Assembly (NCBI GenBank): GCA_021730785.1
Contig: JAKFWF010000041.1
Coordinates: forward strand, 58,596 to 122,595
Source of the DNA: Hyphomicrobiaceae bacterium
Lineage (GTDB): Bacteria > Pseudomonadota > Alphaproteobacteria > Rhizobiales > Hyphomicrobiaceae
Direction: 5' to 3'
Length of the DNA stretch: 64,000 nucleotides
Shown: one piece after another, positions 28,200-36,350 of the stretch
Layout of the letters: each line of letters begins with the position of its first letter
Numbering within the stretch: position 1 is the stretch's first letter
The notes under the pieces: generated by a model
What the model saw: the letters and a program-made list of their open reading frames with translations, nothing else
Databases searched by the model: none
Told to the model about the DNA's origin: nothing
Translations under genes and position numbers: made by a program

Positions 28200-29456
28200 T
28201 CAGTGCAGACCCCAGACCTCGACCACGGCCTTGCCGCGGCCAGTGGCGCTGCGATCGAGGAGGCGCGAGCGGTAGAACGCCACGATCTCCTTGATCGGAC
28301 GGTTGCCGCCCTTCAGGTCGATCGGCCCGTAGGTGGAGCCGGCTTCGACCTTGGTCTTGATCGGGATGATGTCTTCCTGGCCCGACGCATAGACGACCCG
28401 CAGTTCGTTGAGCGTGATGGCGCGATCACGAACCTGCACACGGATGCGCTTGAAGCCACCCTCGTTGCGACCGACCGAGATCACATCGCGGTCGAACCCG
28501 AGTTTGCCCGAGGTCAGCTTCAGGAAGTCGGCGGTCTGCGCGCCGAGCAGCACCCAACCCTGATTGAACTTGCGGCCTTCGCCGGTCGGTGCCAGCCAGC
28601 CCTCGGCATACTGGCCGAGCACTTCAACGTGCGCCTGACCACGGAAGTTCGGGCGCGAGCGGTAGTTGAGCTGGATTTCCTTGATGAACCGATCGCCCTT
28701 CAGCGACAGGTAGTTGGTGCGGCTGTTGGCCTTGATCTCGGCATTGACGGCCAGGGTATCTGGCTCGCCGTTCGCGTAAATCACCTTCAGTTCGTTCAGG
28801 AAGACATCGTTGTCGAGTACGCGCAAGCGGATCTTGTCGAACTTGCCGATGTCGGCGCCGACGCGGATCACATCGCGGTCAACACCAAATCCGACCGACT
28901 GGGTGCCAAACAGAACGTCGCCACCAGCGAACGCAGCAGCAGTGCCAGGCGCTGCTGGCGTCGGTGCCGCCGTGGTTGGCGAGGACTTGATCGGCTGGGC
29001 CGGGTCCGCCGAGGCAGGACGCTGTGCCGCGGCCGAGCGGACTGCCCGCGCGTCATCGACAAGTCCCCAGACCTGGATGGTCGCATTGCCGCCGCGCGAA
29101 ACCGCGCCGTAGGTGATCGCAACCGCGTCGACGAACTTGCCGCCGCTGCGCTGATCGATCGGACGCGACCGCTCGCCGCTCAGCAGGTTGATGGTGCGAT
29201 CTTCTACGTGGGACGAGTTGTCCCCATAGACCACACGGGCCTTGCTGATCGAGATGTCGTCACCGGTATTGCGAATACGGATTGCTCTGAAATTGCCGCG
29301 AGCAGCAGACACGTCAATCGTGTCATTGCCGGCTCTCAGGTCTACGGTCTTGGTGCTCAACAGCACCCAGTTGTCATTTCCTTGCTGGGCTTCAGCGGTG
29401 GCGACTGCGCCAGCTGCGGCCATGGCAAGGAGCGCTACGAACAGCCTCCGGAACAT
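28200..29456 (-). CDS. exported protein with three related beta-rich repeats
   Basis: 418 residues. A signal peptide (LFVALLAMAAAGAVATAEAQ) is followed by three copies of a domain of about 105-115 residues (roughly 27-132, 180-285, 303-418). Each copy begins WVLL or DVLF, runs through (N/D)RDVI-VG and K-IR, then LNEL-V-YA-G, and ends with RFIKEIQLNYRSR and VEVWG-like strands. An Ala/Pro linker (residues 135-178) separates copies 1 and 2. It resembles DUF2541-type domains, which is a weak assignment. Terminator downstream, so monocistronic. Confidence 0.78.
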   Translation of the reverse strand: MFRRLFVALLAMAAAGAVATAEAQQGNDNWVLLSTKTVDLRAGNDTIDVSAARGNFRAIRIRNTGDDISISKARVVYGDNSSHVEDRTINLLSGERSRPIDQRSGGKFVDAVAITYGAVSRGGNATIQVWGLVDDARAVRSAAAQRPASADPAQPIKSSPTTAAPTPAAPGTAAAFAGGDVLFGTQSVGFGVDRDVIRVGADIGKFDKIRLRVLDNDVFLNELKVIYANGEPDTLAVNAEIKANSRTNYLSLKGDRFIKEIQLNYRSRPNFRGQAHVEVLGQYAEGWLAPTGEGRKFNQGWVLLGAQTADFLKLTSGKLGFDRDVISVGRNEGGFKRIRVQVRDRAITLNELRVVYASGQEDIIPIKTKVEAGSTYGPIDLKGGNRPIKEIVAFYRSRLLDRSATGRGKAVVEVWGLH

Positions 29457-29721
29457 GACTAGAACTCCCTTGTGGATCTACGAAGCCCCCGGCTTCAAGT
29501 TATGGTGCTAATGGAAAATTAACGAGAAAGAAAGGCGGGCCGCCGTTGAAAATGGCGATGGCGATGCGGGAATGCCGCTCTGTTCTCGCTTATTCCGTCA
29601 TTTATCGGTCACTCTAGCGCCGAACGCCATTGCGTCTGAGGGGCACGTCACTCTAGATTTTGCGGATGGTGCCTGGTTCTCGCGCCGCTCGGACATCCCT
29701 GTGCATAACGGAATAATTCCT

Positions 29722-31143
29722 ATGACGAACAGCACAAGCCTGATCTCGGAGCAGTCCGGGACGGAGGCCCGTCGAACCGCGATTTCCATTCTGCGTCAAA
29801 GATTTGGCGACCGCCTGCAGACCGGCGAGGCGGTTCGCAGGCAGCACGCGCACACGCTGACATGGCTCGCCAATCAGCCGCCCGACGCGGTGGTGTGGGT
29901 CGACACCACCGAAGAGGTCCGCGAGATTGTTAACGTTGCGAGCACATATTCGGTGCCGATCATACCATTTGGCGCGGGCACGTCGCTCGAAGGCCACACT
30001 AATGCGCCTGAGGGTGGCATTTCGATCGACTTCTCCCGCATGAACAAGGTGCTGCAGGTCAACGAACGCGATCTCGACTGCGTGGTCGAGGCCGGGGTCT
30101 CGCGCAAGGCGCTGAACGACCACGTCAAGGACATGGGGCTGTTCTTCTCGGTCGATCCCGGCGCCGAGGACGCAACGCTCGGCGGCATGGCTGCGACCCG
30201 GGCGTCCGGCACCAATGCCGTCAAGTACGGCACCATGCGCGAGAACGTGCTGAGCCTGAAGGCGGTCATGGCCGACGGCTCGGTCGTGACGACGGCGAGC
30301 CGTGCGCGCAAATCCTCGGCCGGCTACGATCTGACCAAGCTGCTCGTTGGATCGGAAGGCACGCTCGGCATCATCACCGAGGTGACGGTCCGCCTGAACG
30401 GCATTCCCGAGCAGATCCTGGCTGCCGTCTGCACCTTCGACTCCACCGAAGCCGCCTGCAACACTGTCATTCAGTCGATCCAGCTCGGCCTTGGCGTCGC
30501 CCGCATGGAGTTGCTGGACGAACTGATGATTCGCGGCATCAACGCCTATTCCAAGATGACGCTGGAAGAGAAGCCGACACTGTTCCTCGAGTTCCACGGC
30601 ACCACGGTTTCCGCCCGCGACCAGGTCGAGCAGTTCGAGGCGATCGCCACCAGCGAAGGCGCACGCGGCTTCGTGTGGGCCGAAAAGGAAGAAGACCGTC
30701 GCCGGCTGTGGAAGGCGCGGCACGACGTCTACTGGGCGACCAAGGCCCTGCGGCCGGGTACCGAGGCACTGGCGACCGATGTATGCGTGCCAATCTCGCG
30801 CCTGGCCGAATGCCTGATTGCGACCCAGAACGACATCAAGGAATTAGGAATTATTTCACCAATCGCAGGCCATGTCGGCGACGGCAACTTCCACTGCCAG
30901 CCCTTGATCGACATGGGCAGTCCGCAGGAAATCGAAGCGGCAAAGGTGTTTCTTTCCAGGCTCGCAGATCGCGCCATCGCCATGGCCGGCACCTGCACTG
31001 GCGAACACGGCGTCGGCCAGGGAAAAATCAAGTATCTGCGGGCCGAACACGGTGCGGGCGTGGATGTGATGCGGCTGATCAAGGGTGTGCTTGATCCAAA
31101 GAACATCCTCAATCCAGGCAAAGTGCTGCCCGCCGGCGCCTGA
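29722..31143 (+). CDS. FAD-linked oxidase, D-lactate dehydrogenase (cytochrome) / GlcD type
   Basis: 473 residues. Oxidises a D-2-hydroxy acid, with D-lactate the usual substrate. The PCMH FAD loop is PFGAGTSLEGHTNA; GGMAATRASGTNAVKYGTM binds the pyrophosphate; HVGDGNFH and CTGEHGVGQGKIKYL are the C-terminal metal/substrate motifs. The start at 29722 was chosen because upstream in-frame sequence does not fit the family. Single gene, 120 bases before the alginate-like locus. Confidence 0.88.
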   Translation: MTNSTSLISEQSGTEARRTAISILRQRFGDRLQTGEAVRRQHAHTLTWLANQPPDAVVWVDTTEEVREIVNVASTYSVPIIPFGAGTSLEGHTNAPEGGISIDFSRMNKVLQVNERDLDCVVEAGVSRKALNDHVKDMGLFFSVDPGAEDATLGGMAATRASGTNAVKYGTMRENVLSLKAVMADGSVVTTASRARKSSAGYDLTKLLVGSEGTLGIITEVTVRLNGIPEQILAAVCTFDSTEAACNTVIQSIQLGLGVARMELLDELMIRGINAYSKMTLEEKPTLFLEFHGTTVSARDQVEQFEAIATSEGARGFVWAEKEEDRRRLWKARHDVYWATKALRPGTEALATDVCVPISRLAECLIATQNDIKELGIISPIAGHVGDGNFHCQPLIDMGSPQEIEAAKVFLSRLADRAIAMAGTCTGEHGVGQGKIKYLRAEHGAGVDVMRLIKGVLDPKNILNPGKVLPAGA

Positions 31144-31263
31144 GGCCAGACACGCCGTCCCAGCGTCGTGAAGTGAATATTAAGACCCCTATGTGAAAAC
31201 GTATCGGTGCGCCGGGGTAACTCCGCGCACGCGTTCGACGTGCGTGTGTGGGTACGAGTACCA

Positions 31264-32877
31264 ATGTCGGTCAAAGTCAAACGCGAGAAGGCTGACCAGC
31301 GTCGCCATCACCGCGTGACCGCGCCCATCTTCGTTGAGGTGGGCGGTCACCGCCTGCGCGCGGCCGATTGGAGCCTGGGCGGTCTGCGGATCGAAGGGTT
31401 TCCGGAGACCATCCCCGAAGTCGGCGCCGAAGTTCTCCTGCAAATGACGCTGCCGTTCCAGGGCTTCGACGTCTCGTTCGACGCCAAGGGCCAGTGCGTC
31501 CGCGGCGATGCCGCGAGCGGCATGTTCGCCGTGCGCTTCACCGCGCTTGGCGAGCGCGAACGCGAATTGATGTCGCACTTCATCGAAGAGCTGGTCCGCG
31601 GCTCCATGGTGAACGTGGGCGACACCATCCAGCGCATCGACGTGCCGGTGACGCCGGCCGCGCTGACACCGGATCCAAGCCCCACTTCGAAGCTGCCGAT
31701 CCGCCGCTGGCCGGTCAAGACCGTGGTCATGACCACGGTCTACGGCTGTCTCGGCGTCGTCGTGTTTGCCTACACGGGCCTGCTCGGCTACACGAACTTC
31801 TATCGCATGGAAGTGCAGACCGCCGTCATCACCGCGCCCGTCGACACGGTGGCATCGCCCGTCGACGGCCGGGTCGGCTGGACCGAGGTGAAGCCCGGCG
31901 ATCAGGTGAAGACCGGCGATGTCATCGTCAACGTATTCGACAGCCAGCTCGAGCGCGAGATCGAGCTGGCCGACATTGCGATCCGCGAACAGAAGGCAAA
32001 GCTGCTGTTTGCCAAGCAGCGCCACGCCGACGAACTGGAGCGGCTGAAGAGTTTCGCCGGCGTCGAGTTGAAAAACCTCGAACAGTCGCGCATCGAGGTC
32101 GAGGGGCTCGAGGCGCAGCAGAAGGGCGCCGAACAGCAAGTGAAGCGGCTGAAGTTCCTGCACGCCAAAGGCTTCGCCACCGACACCGTGCTGGAGATCG
32201 CGGAAAAGCAGCTCCTCACGGTGACGAAGCTGCTGGACGGCCGGCGGGTCGAGCTCAATGCGCGGGTGGAACTGGCCGGTGACAATATCGGCAAGCGCTT
32301 CTACAGCGGCACCAACCTGATCGGCGACGTCGGCCTGACCGAAGCCCAGGTGCGGCTCGCCGAGAATGAAGTGAAAGTGACCCAGCAGCGGCACGCGGCC
32401 CTCCTGCATCACCGCGACCGGCTGGCGGTACATGCGCCGTTCGACGGCAACGTGCTGGAACTGCCCCGCGTCAACCAGGGCAGCATCCGCCGCGGCGATA
32501 TCATCGCCATCGTCGAACAGCGGCGCAACCGCCAGGTCACGGCCTTCCTCAACCAGGACGAGGTGCTAAAAGTCGGCCAGGGCGACGAGGCCATGATCTT
32601 CGTTCCAGCCCTTGGCGAAACGCTGAAGGGCCGCGTGACCAAGATCGACCGCACGTCGGGTTTCATCACCGAACAGAACCAGCGCCAGACGCCGGGCTAC
32701 AGCTGGCGGGGTGCGACTGACCGTTCGGCAAAGGTGACGATCAGCTTCGATGACACGAGCCGCGTCGCCGATTCCGAGCGCTACCGCTCGGGCCTGCCTG
32801 TCGTCGTCATCTTCCCGCAGCGCTCGACCAACTCGCTGCTGACCTCGATCAAGCAGAAGTTCCAGATGTCGCTCTGA
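31264..32877 (+). CDS. PilZ-HlyD membrane-fusion protein, Alg44-like
   Basis: 537 residues. The N-terminal PilZ domain has both c-di-GMP motifs: RRHHR (RxxxR, residues 13-17) and DWSLGG (DxSxxG, residues 35-40). One membrane helix follows (about 155-180, CLGVVVFAYTGLLGY). The periplasmic part is an HlyD fold: lipoyl half PVDGRVGWTEVKPGDQVKTG, a coiled coil (about 235-370) and VHAPFDGNVLELP. Alg44 of Pseudomonas has the same order and switches on the synthase Alg8 when c-di-GMP binds. The Alg8-like gene follows after 28 bases. Confidence 0.85.
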   Translation: MSVKVKREKADQRRHHRVTAPIFVEVGGHRLRAADWSLGGLRIEGFPETIPEVGAEVLLQMTLPFQGFDVSFDAKGQCVRGDAASGMFAVRFTALGERERELMSHFIEELVRGSMVNVGDTIQRIDVPVTPAALTPDPSPTSKLPIRRWPVKTVVMTTVYGCLGVVVFAYTGLLGYTNFYRMEVQTAVITAPVDTVASPVDGRVGWTEVKPGDQVKTGDVIVNVFDSQLEREIELADIAIREQKAKLLFAKQRHADELERLKSFAGVELKNLEQSRIEVEGLEAQQKGAEQQVKRLKFLHAKGFATDTVLEIAEKQLLTVTKLLDGRRVELNARVELAGDNIGKRFYSGTNLIGDVGLTEAQVRLAENEVKVTQQRHAALLHHRDRLAVHAPFDGNVLELPRVNQGSIRRGDIIAIVEQRRNRQVTAFLNQDEVLKVGQGDEAMIFVPALGETLKGRVTKIDRTSGFITEQNQRQTPGYSWRGATDRSAKVTISFDDTSRVADSERYRSGLPVVVIFPQRSTNSLLTSIKQKFQMSL

Positions 32878-32905
32878 GGGGACGGCTGAGCAGCCGCCGG
32901 TACGC

Positions 32906-34615
32906 ATGGCGACAGAGACCAAAGTCCGGCCGGCCGCGAACCTTGGTGCAGGCGCACCATCGCCTGCCCGTCCGCATCAAGTGACATCGAGCACGCGCGC
33001 CACGCGACCAGCCCTGCAACGGCCGCAGCTGCCGAATCGCCCGCTCGACCAGCGCCTGGCCGACCCGTCGGAAAAGCTCTCGTTCATCGAGAAGTGGTCG
33101 CCACTGACGCAGCTGAAACTGCTGCTGTTTTTCAGCTGCTGCGCGATCGCGCTGATGCTGTTGCCGAACTCGATCTGGGACCCGGCTGCCCACGAGTTCG
33201 TCTACGTGATCGGCGTGCTCGGCATCTGGCGCTACGGCTGGTGGCTCAACCATTGGATCCGCGCCGGCATCTACGCCAAGATCACTTACCCTCGCATCCG
33301 CGCGCGCGGCCAGGCGGTGTGGAACTCCGGCTGGCGGCCGGAACGCGTTCACTTCATGATGACGACGTTCCGCGAAGCCCGCTCGACGGCAGAAGCCGTG
33401 GTGCGCTCGATCGTCGGCGAGATCCGCGCGACCGGGCGCCCGGCGACCGTCTGGCTCGGCTCCAGCGAGCGCGAGGACGAGGAAACGCTGATCCGCCACT
33501 TCAAGCTGGTCGGATCGGACCTCGACATCGAGCTCCGCATCATCCGCCAGAACCAACCCGGCAAGCGCATCGCCATCGCGCTGCTGCTGCGTGCCATGAG
33601 CCGCGAAGGGCTCGGCGCAAACGACATCGTCGCCTTCATGGACGGCGACTTCGTGCTCGACCATGGCGCGCTGACGAAGTGCCTGCCGCTGTTCGCGCTC
33701 GATCCTGAACTGCATGCGGTGACGACCGACGAAGATGTGATCGTCAAGGGTCCGTGGTGGATGCAGTCGTGGCTGTCCATGCGGTTCGCCCAGCGCCGTC
33801 TCGCCATGCAGAGCCATTCGCTGTCGGCGCGGGTGCTCACGCTGACCGGCCGCTTCTCGGTATTCCGTGCGACCCACCTCGTCAGTCACGACTTCATCCG
33901 CCTGCAGGAAGCCGACTTCCTCAACCACTGGCTCTGGGGCCAGTTTCGCTTCCTGTCCGGCGACGACAAGAGCACCTGGTTCGCGCTGCTGCAGCACAAC
34001 GTCAAGATGCTCTACGTGCCGGATGCCTGCGGCTACACGGTTGAGATCATCGAAGGCTCGGCCAAGCAGCGCATGGTGGAAAACCTGCGGCGCTGGTCGG
34101 GCAATATGTTGCGTAACGGCCAGCGCGCGATCGCGCTTGGACCGCGGAAAATGCCGTTCTTCATCTGGTGGTGCTGCGTCGACCAGCGCATCGCCATGTG
34201 GACGATGCTGTTTTCACCGCTGCTCGCCATTGCCGGTGCGATCAAACTGGGTGTGCCGTTCGTTCTGTCCTATTTCATCTATATCGCCATATCCCGCGGC
34301 CTGCTGGCGATCGTACTGTTCATGTACGCCCATCGAGTCGATATGAATTTCATCTGGGCGCTTTACATCAACCAGCTCGTCAACGCGGTGGTGAAGGTCT
34401 ACATGCTGTGGCGGCTCGCCAAGCAGAAATGGACCAATCGCGGCAACCAGAAGCAGGGCTTCTCTGGACCCGGCTGGGTGGCCATGGCCCGCGAGTATAT
34501 GGCGATCTGGCTCACTGCACTTTCATTTTGCGGATTATTTCTTATTGTTATGATTTATTCAAAGCTTGTCACTGTCCCAAGTTGGATGTTTTTGAAGGTC
34601 ATGATGTTTTCTTGA
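32906..34615 (+). CDS. GT2 membrane polysaccharide synthase, Alg8-like
   Basis: 569 residues. A Pro/Arg-rich cytosolic N-terminus (about 60 residues, longer than in Pseudomonas Alg8), two helices (LKLLLFFSCCAIALMLL; FVYVIGVLGIW), then the GT2 domain with FMDGDFVLD (DxD), QEADFLNHW and the processive-synthase motif LRRWSGNM, and four or more C-terminal helices. Alg8 polymerises GDP-mannuronate to polymannuronate. Codon use near the 3' end (34520-34615) is more A+T-rich. It pairs with the Alg44-like gene upstream and AlgD-like gene downstream. Confidence 0.86.
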   Translation: MATETKVRPAANLGAGAPSPARPHQVTSSTRATRPALQRPQLPNRPLDQRLADPSEKLSFIEKWSPLTQLKLLLFFSCCAIALMLLPNSIWDPAAHEFVYVIGVLGIWRYGWWLNHWIRAGIYAKITYPRIRARGQAVWNSGWRPERVHFMMTTFREARSTAEAVVRSIVGEIRATGRPATVWLGSSEREDEETLIRHFKLVGSDLDIELRIIRQNQPGKRIAIALLLRAMSREGLGANDIVAFMDGDFVLDHGALTKCLPLFALDPELHAVTTDEDVIVKGPWWMQSWLSMRFAQRRLAMQSHSLSARVLTLTGRFSVFRATHLVSHDFIRLQEADFLNHWLWGQFRFLSGDDKSTWFALLQHNVKMLYVPDACGYTVEIIEGSAKQRMVENLRRWSGNMLRNGQRAIALGPRKMPFFIWWCCVDQRIAMWTMLFSPLLAIAGAIKLGVPFVLSYFIYIAISRGLLAIVLFMYAHRVDMNFIWALYINQLVNAVVKVYMLWRLAKQKWTNRGNQKQGFSGPGWVAMAREYMAIWLTALSFCGLFLIVMIYSKLVTVPSWMFLKVMMFS

Positions 34616-34821
34616 GTTACCTACAATTGCGATAACTTAATTCAGCGTTCACCCACTTGTCTTTGGCATTCTGAGATCGAGCGACGACGGGATACGCGAT
34701 TGCCGAAATGGCAATTGCATCGGGCAAGAACCGCATGATGCGGCATCCTTAGAGACCCACGCGCGACGAGAGCGTCAATCCGGCCCTTTTGGGCTCAAGT
34801 GAAGTGGGGAGCACTACCAAA

Positions 34822-36234
34822 ATGACTATGTCTCGTATGGGAAGCGAGAGCCTGCGTCTCGAAAACGTGGCCGCGCTGCCGGCGGTGCATGAGAAACCGT
34901 CGATCAGCGTGATTGGCCTTGGTTATGTCGGCGCCGTTTCGATGGCGTGCCTCGCCCACCTCGGTTTCCGCATGGTCGGCGTCGATATATCGCTCGACAA
35001 GGTGCGGGCGATCAAGGAAGGCCGTTCGCCGATCGTCGAAGCGCGTCTTGGCGATCTGCTGCGGGAAGGCGTCGACGCCGGCTTGATCGACGCGACGCAG
35101 AACCTCGTCGCAGCCGTCCTCGATACGGATGTGACGTTCATGTCGGTTGGCACTCCGACGTCGCCCAACGGCGATTGCGATCTCACCTACGTGCGCCAGG
35201 CCAGCCGTGCCATCGGCCAGGCGCTGAGCTTGAAGTCGGGCTTCCACGTCATCGTCATGCGCTGCTCGGTGCCGCCCGGCACCACGCTCGACTGCGTTGC
35301 GCCCGAGATCGAAGCCGCATCGGGCAAGAAGATGGGCGTCGACTTCGGCGTCTGCTTCAATCCGGAGTTCCTGCGCGAGGGCGTCGCGGTCGCCGACTTC
35401 TATGCGCCGCCCAAGACCGTCATCGGCGCCTGCGACAAGCGCTCGGAAGAGATCGTTTCGCGCATCTACTCGGCCGTCGACGAGCGCATCCTGTTCGTCT
35501 CGATCGAAGCAGCCGAGATGGTCAAATACGCCGACAACGTCTGGCACGCGACCAAGGTCGCCTTCGGCAACGAGATCGGCCGCCTGTGCAAGGCGCTTGC
35601 GATCGACAGCCACGAAGTGATGAACGTGTTCGTCAAAGATCTGAAACTCAATCTGTCGCCCTATTATCTGAAGCCCGGCTTCGCGTTCGGCGGTTCGTGC
35701 CTGCCGAAGGAAGTGCGCGCCGTGGCCCACCTCGCCACCGACTTGGGCATCAACCTTCCCCTCATCCAGAACCTGACGGCATCGAACGACCGTCACGTCG
35801 ACCAGGCCGTCCGACTGCTGAAGCCCTTCGAAGGCCAGCGGATCGGTTTTCTCGGGTTGACGTTCAAACCGGCGACCGATGATCTGCGCGAGAGCCCGAC
35901 GCTCGAGCTGATGGCACGGTTGCAGGCCAAGGGCGAGACGCTGCTGGCCTACGATCCGAACATTGCCGAGGGCCCGCACCTCCAGAGCCAGATCGACTAC
36001 GTGCGCCACGCGTGCCCGAGCCAGGCGCGCCTGATGGACGATTTGAAGTCGCTGACCGTGCAGTCGGCGGACGACGTGATGGCCAACAGCGATATCGTCG
36101 TCGTGTCGCACGCGACGGACGAATTCCGCGCAGCCGTGAAGGCCCGCCGCCCGAACGTGCATGTCCTCGATCTTGCGCGCCTGTTCGCCGAACTGCCGGC
36201 CGGCGATGCGACCTACCAGGGCATCGCCTGGTAG
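34822..36234 (+). CDS. algD: GDP-mannose 6-dehydrogenase, AlgD-like
   Basis: 470 residues, UDP-glucose/GDP-mannose dehydrogenase family. Two-step NAD oxidation of GDP-mannose to GDP-mannuronate. SVIGLGYVGAVSMACLAHLG is the N-terminal Rossmann loop; NPEFLREG and the catalytic KPGFAFGGSCLPKEVRA follow, the last closely like Pseudomonas AlgD. The C-terminal domain has LGLTFKPATDDLRESP. ATG at 34822 is preceded by GGGGAG. About 200 bases separate it from the synthase gene, so it may have its own promoter. Confidence 0.88.
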   Translation: MTMSRMGSESLRLENVAALPAVHEKPSISVIGLGYVGAVSMACLAHLGFRMVGVDISLDKVRAIKEGRSPIVEARLGDLLREGVDAGLIDATQNLVAAVLDTDVTFMSVGTPTSPNGDCDLTYVRQASRAIGQALSLKSGFHVIVMRCSVPPGTTLDCVAPEIEAASGKKMGVDFGVCFNPEFLREGVAVADFYAPPKTVIGACDKRSEEIVSRIYSAVDERILFVSIEAAEMVKYADNVWHATKVAFGNEIGRLCKALAIDSHEVMNVFVKDLKLNLSPYYLKPGFAFGGSCLPKEVRAVAHLATDLGINLPLIQNLTASNDRHVDQAVRLLKPFEGQRIGFLGLTFKPATDDLRESPTLELMARLQAKGETLLAYDPNIAEGPHLQSQIDYVRHACPSQARLMDDLKSLTVQSADDVMANSDIVVVSHATDEFRAAVKARRPNVHVLDLARLFAELPAGDATYQGIAW

Positions 36235-36350
36235 ACAACTTTCGACTGGGCACTCCCACCCCATCGACACCCGGGCCATGGCAACGTGGTCCGGGCGGCG
36301 ATGTTTTAGGGCAAGCAACGGGCTGCCACGACCCGCAGGGTCGCGACGCC

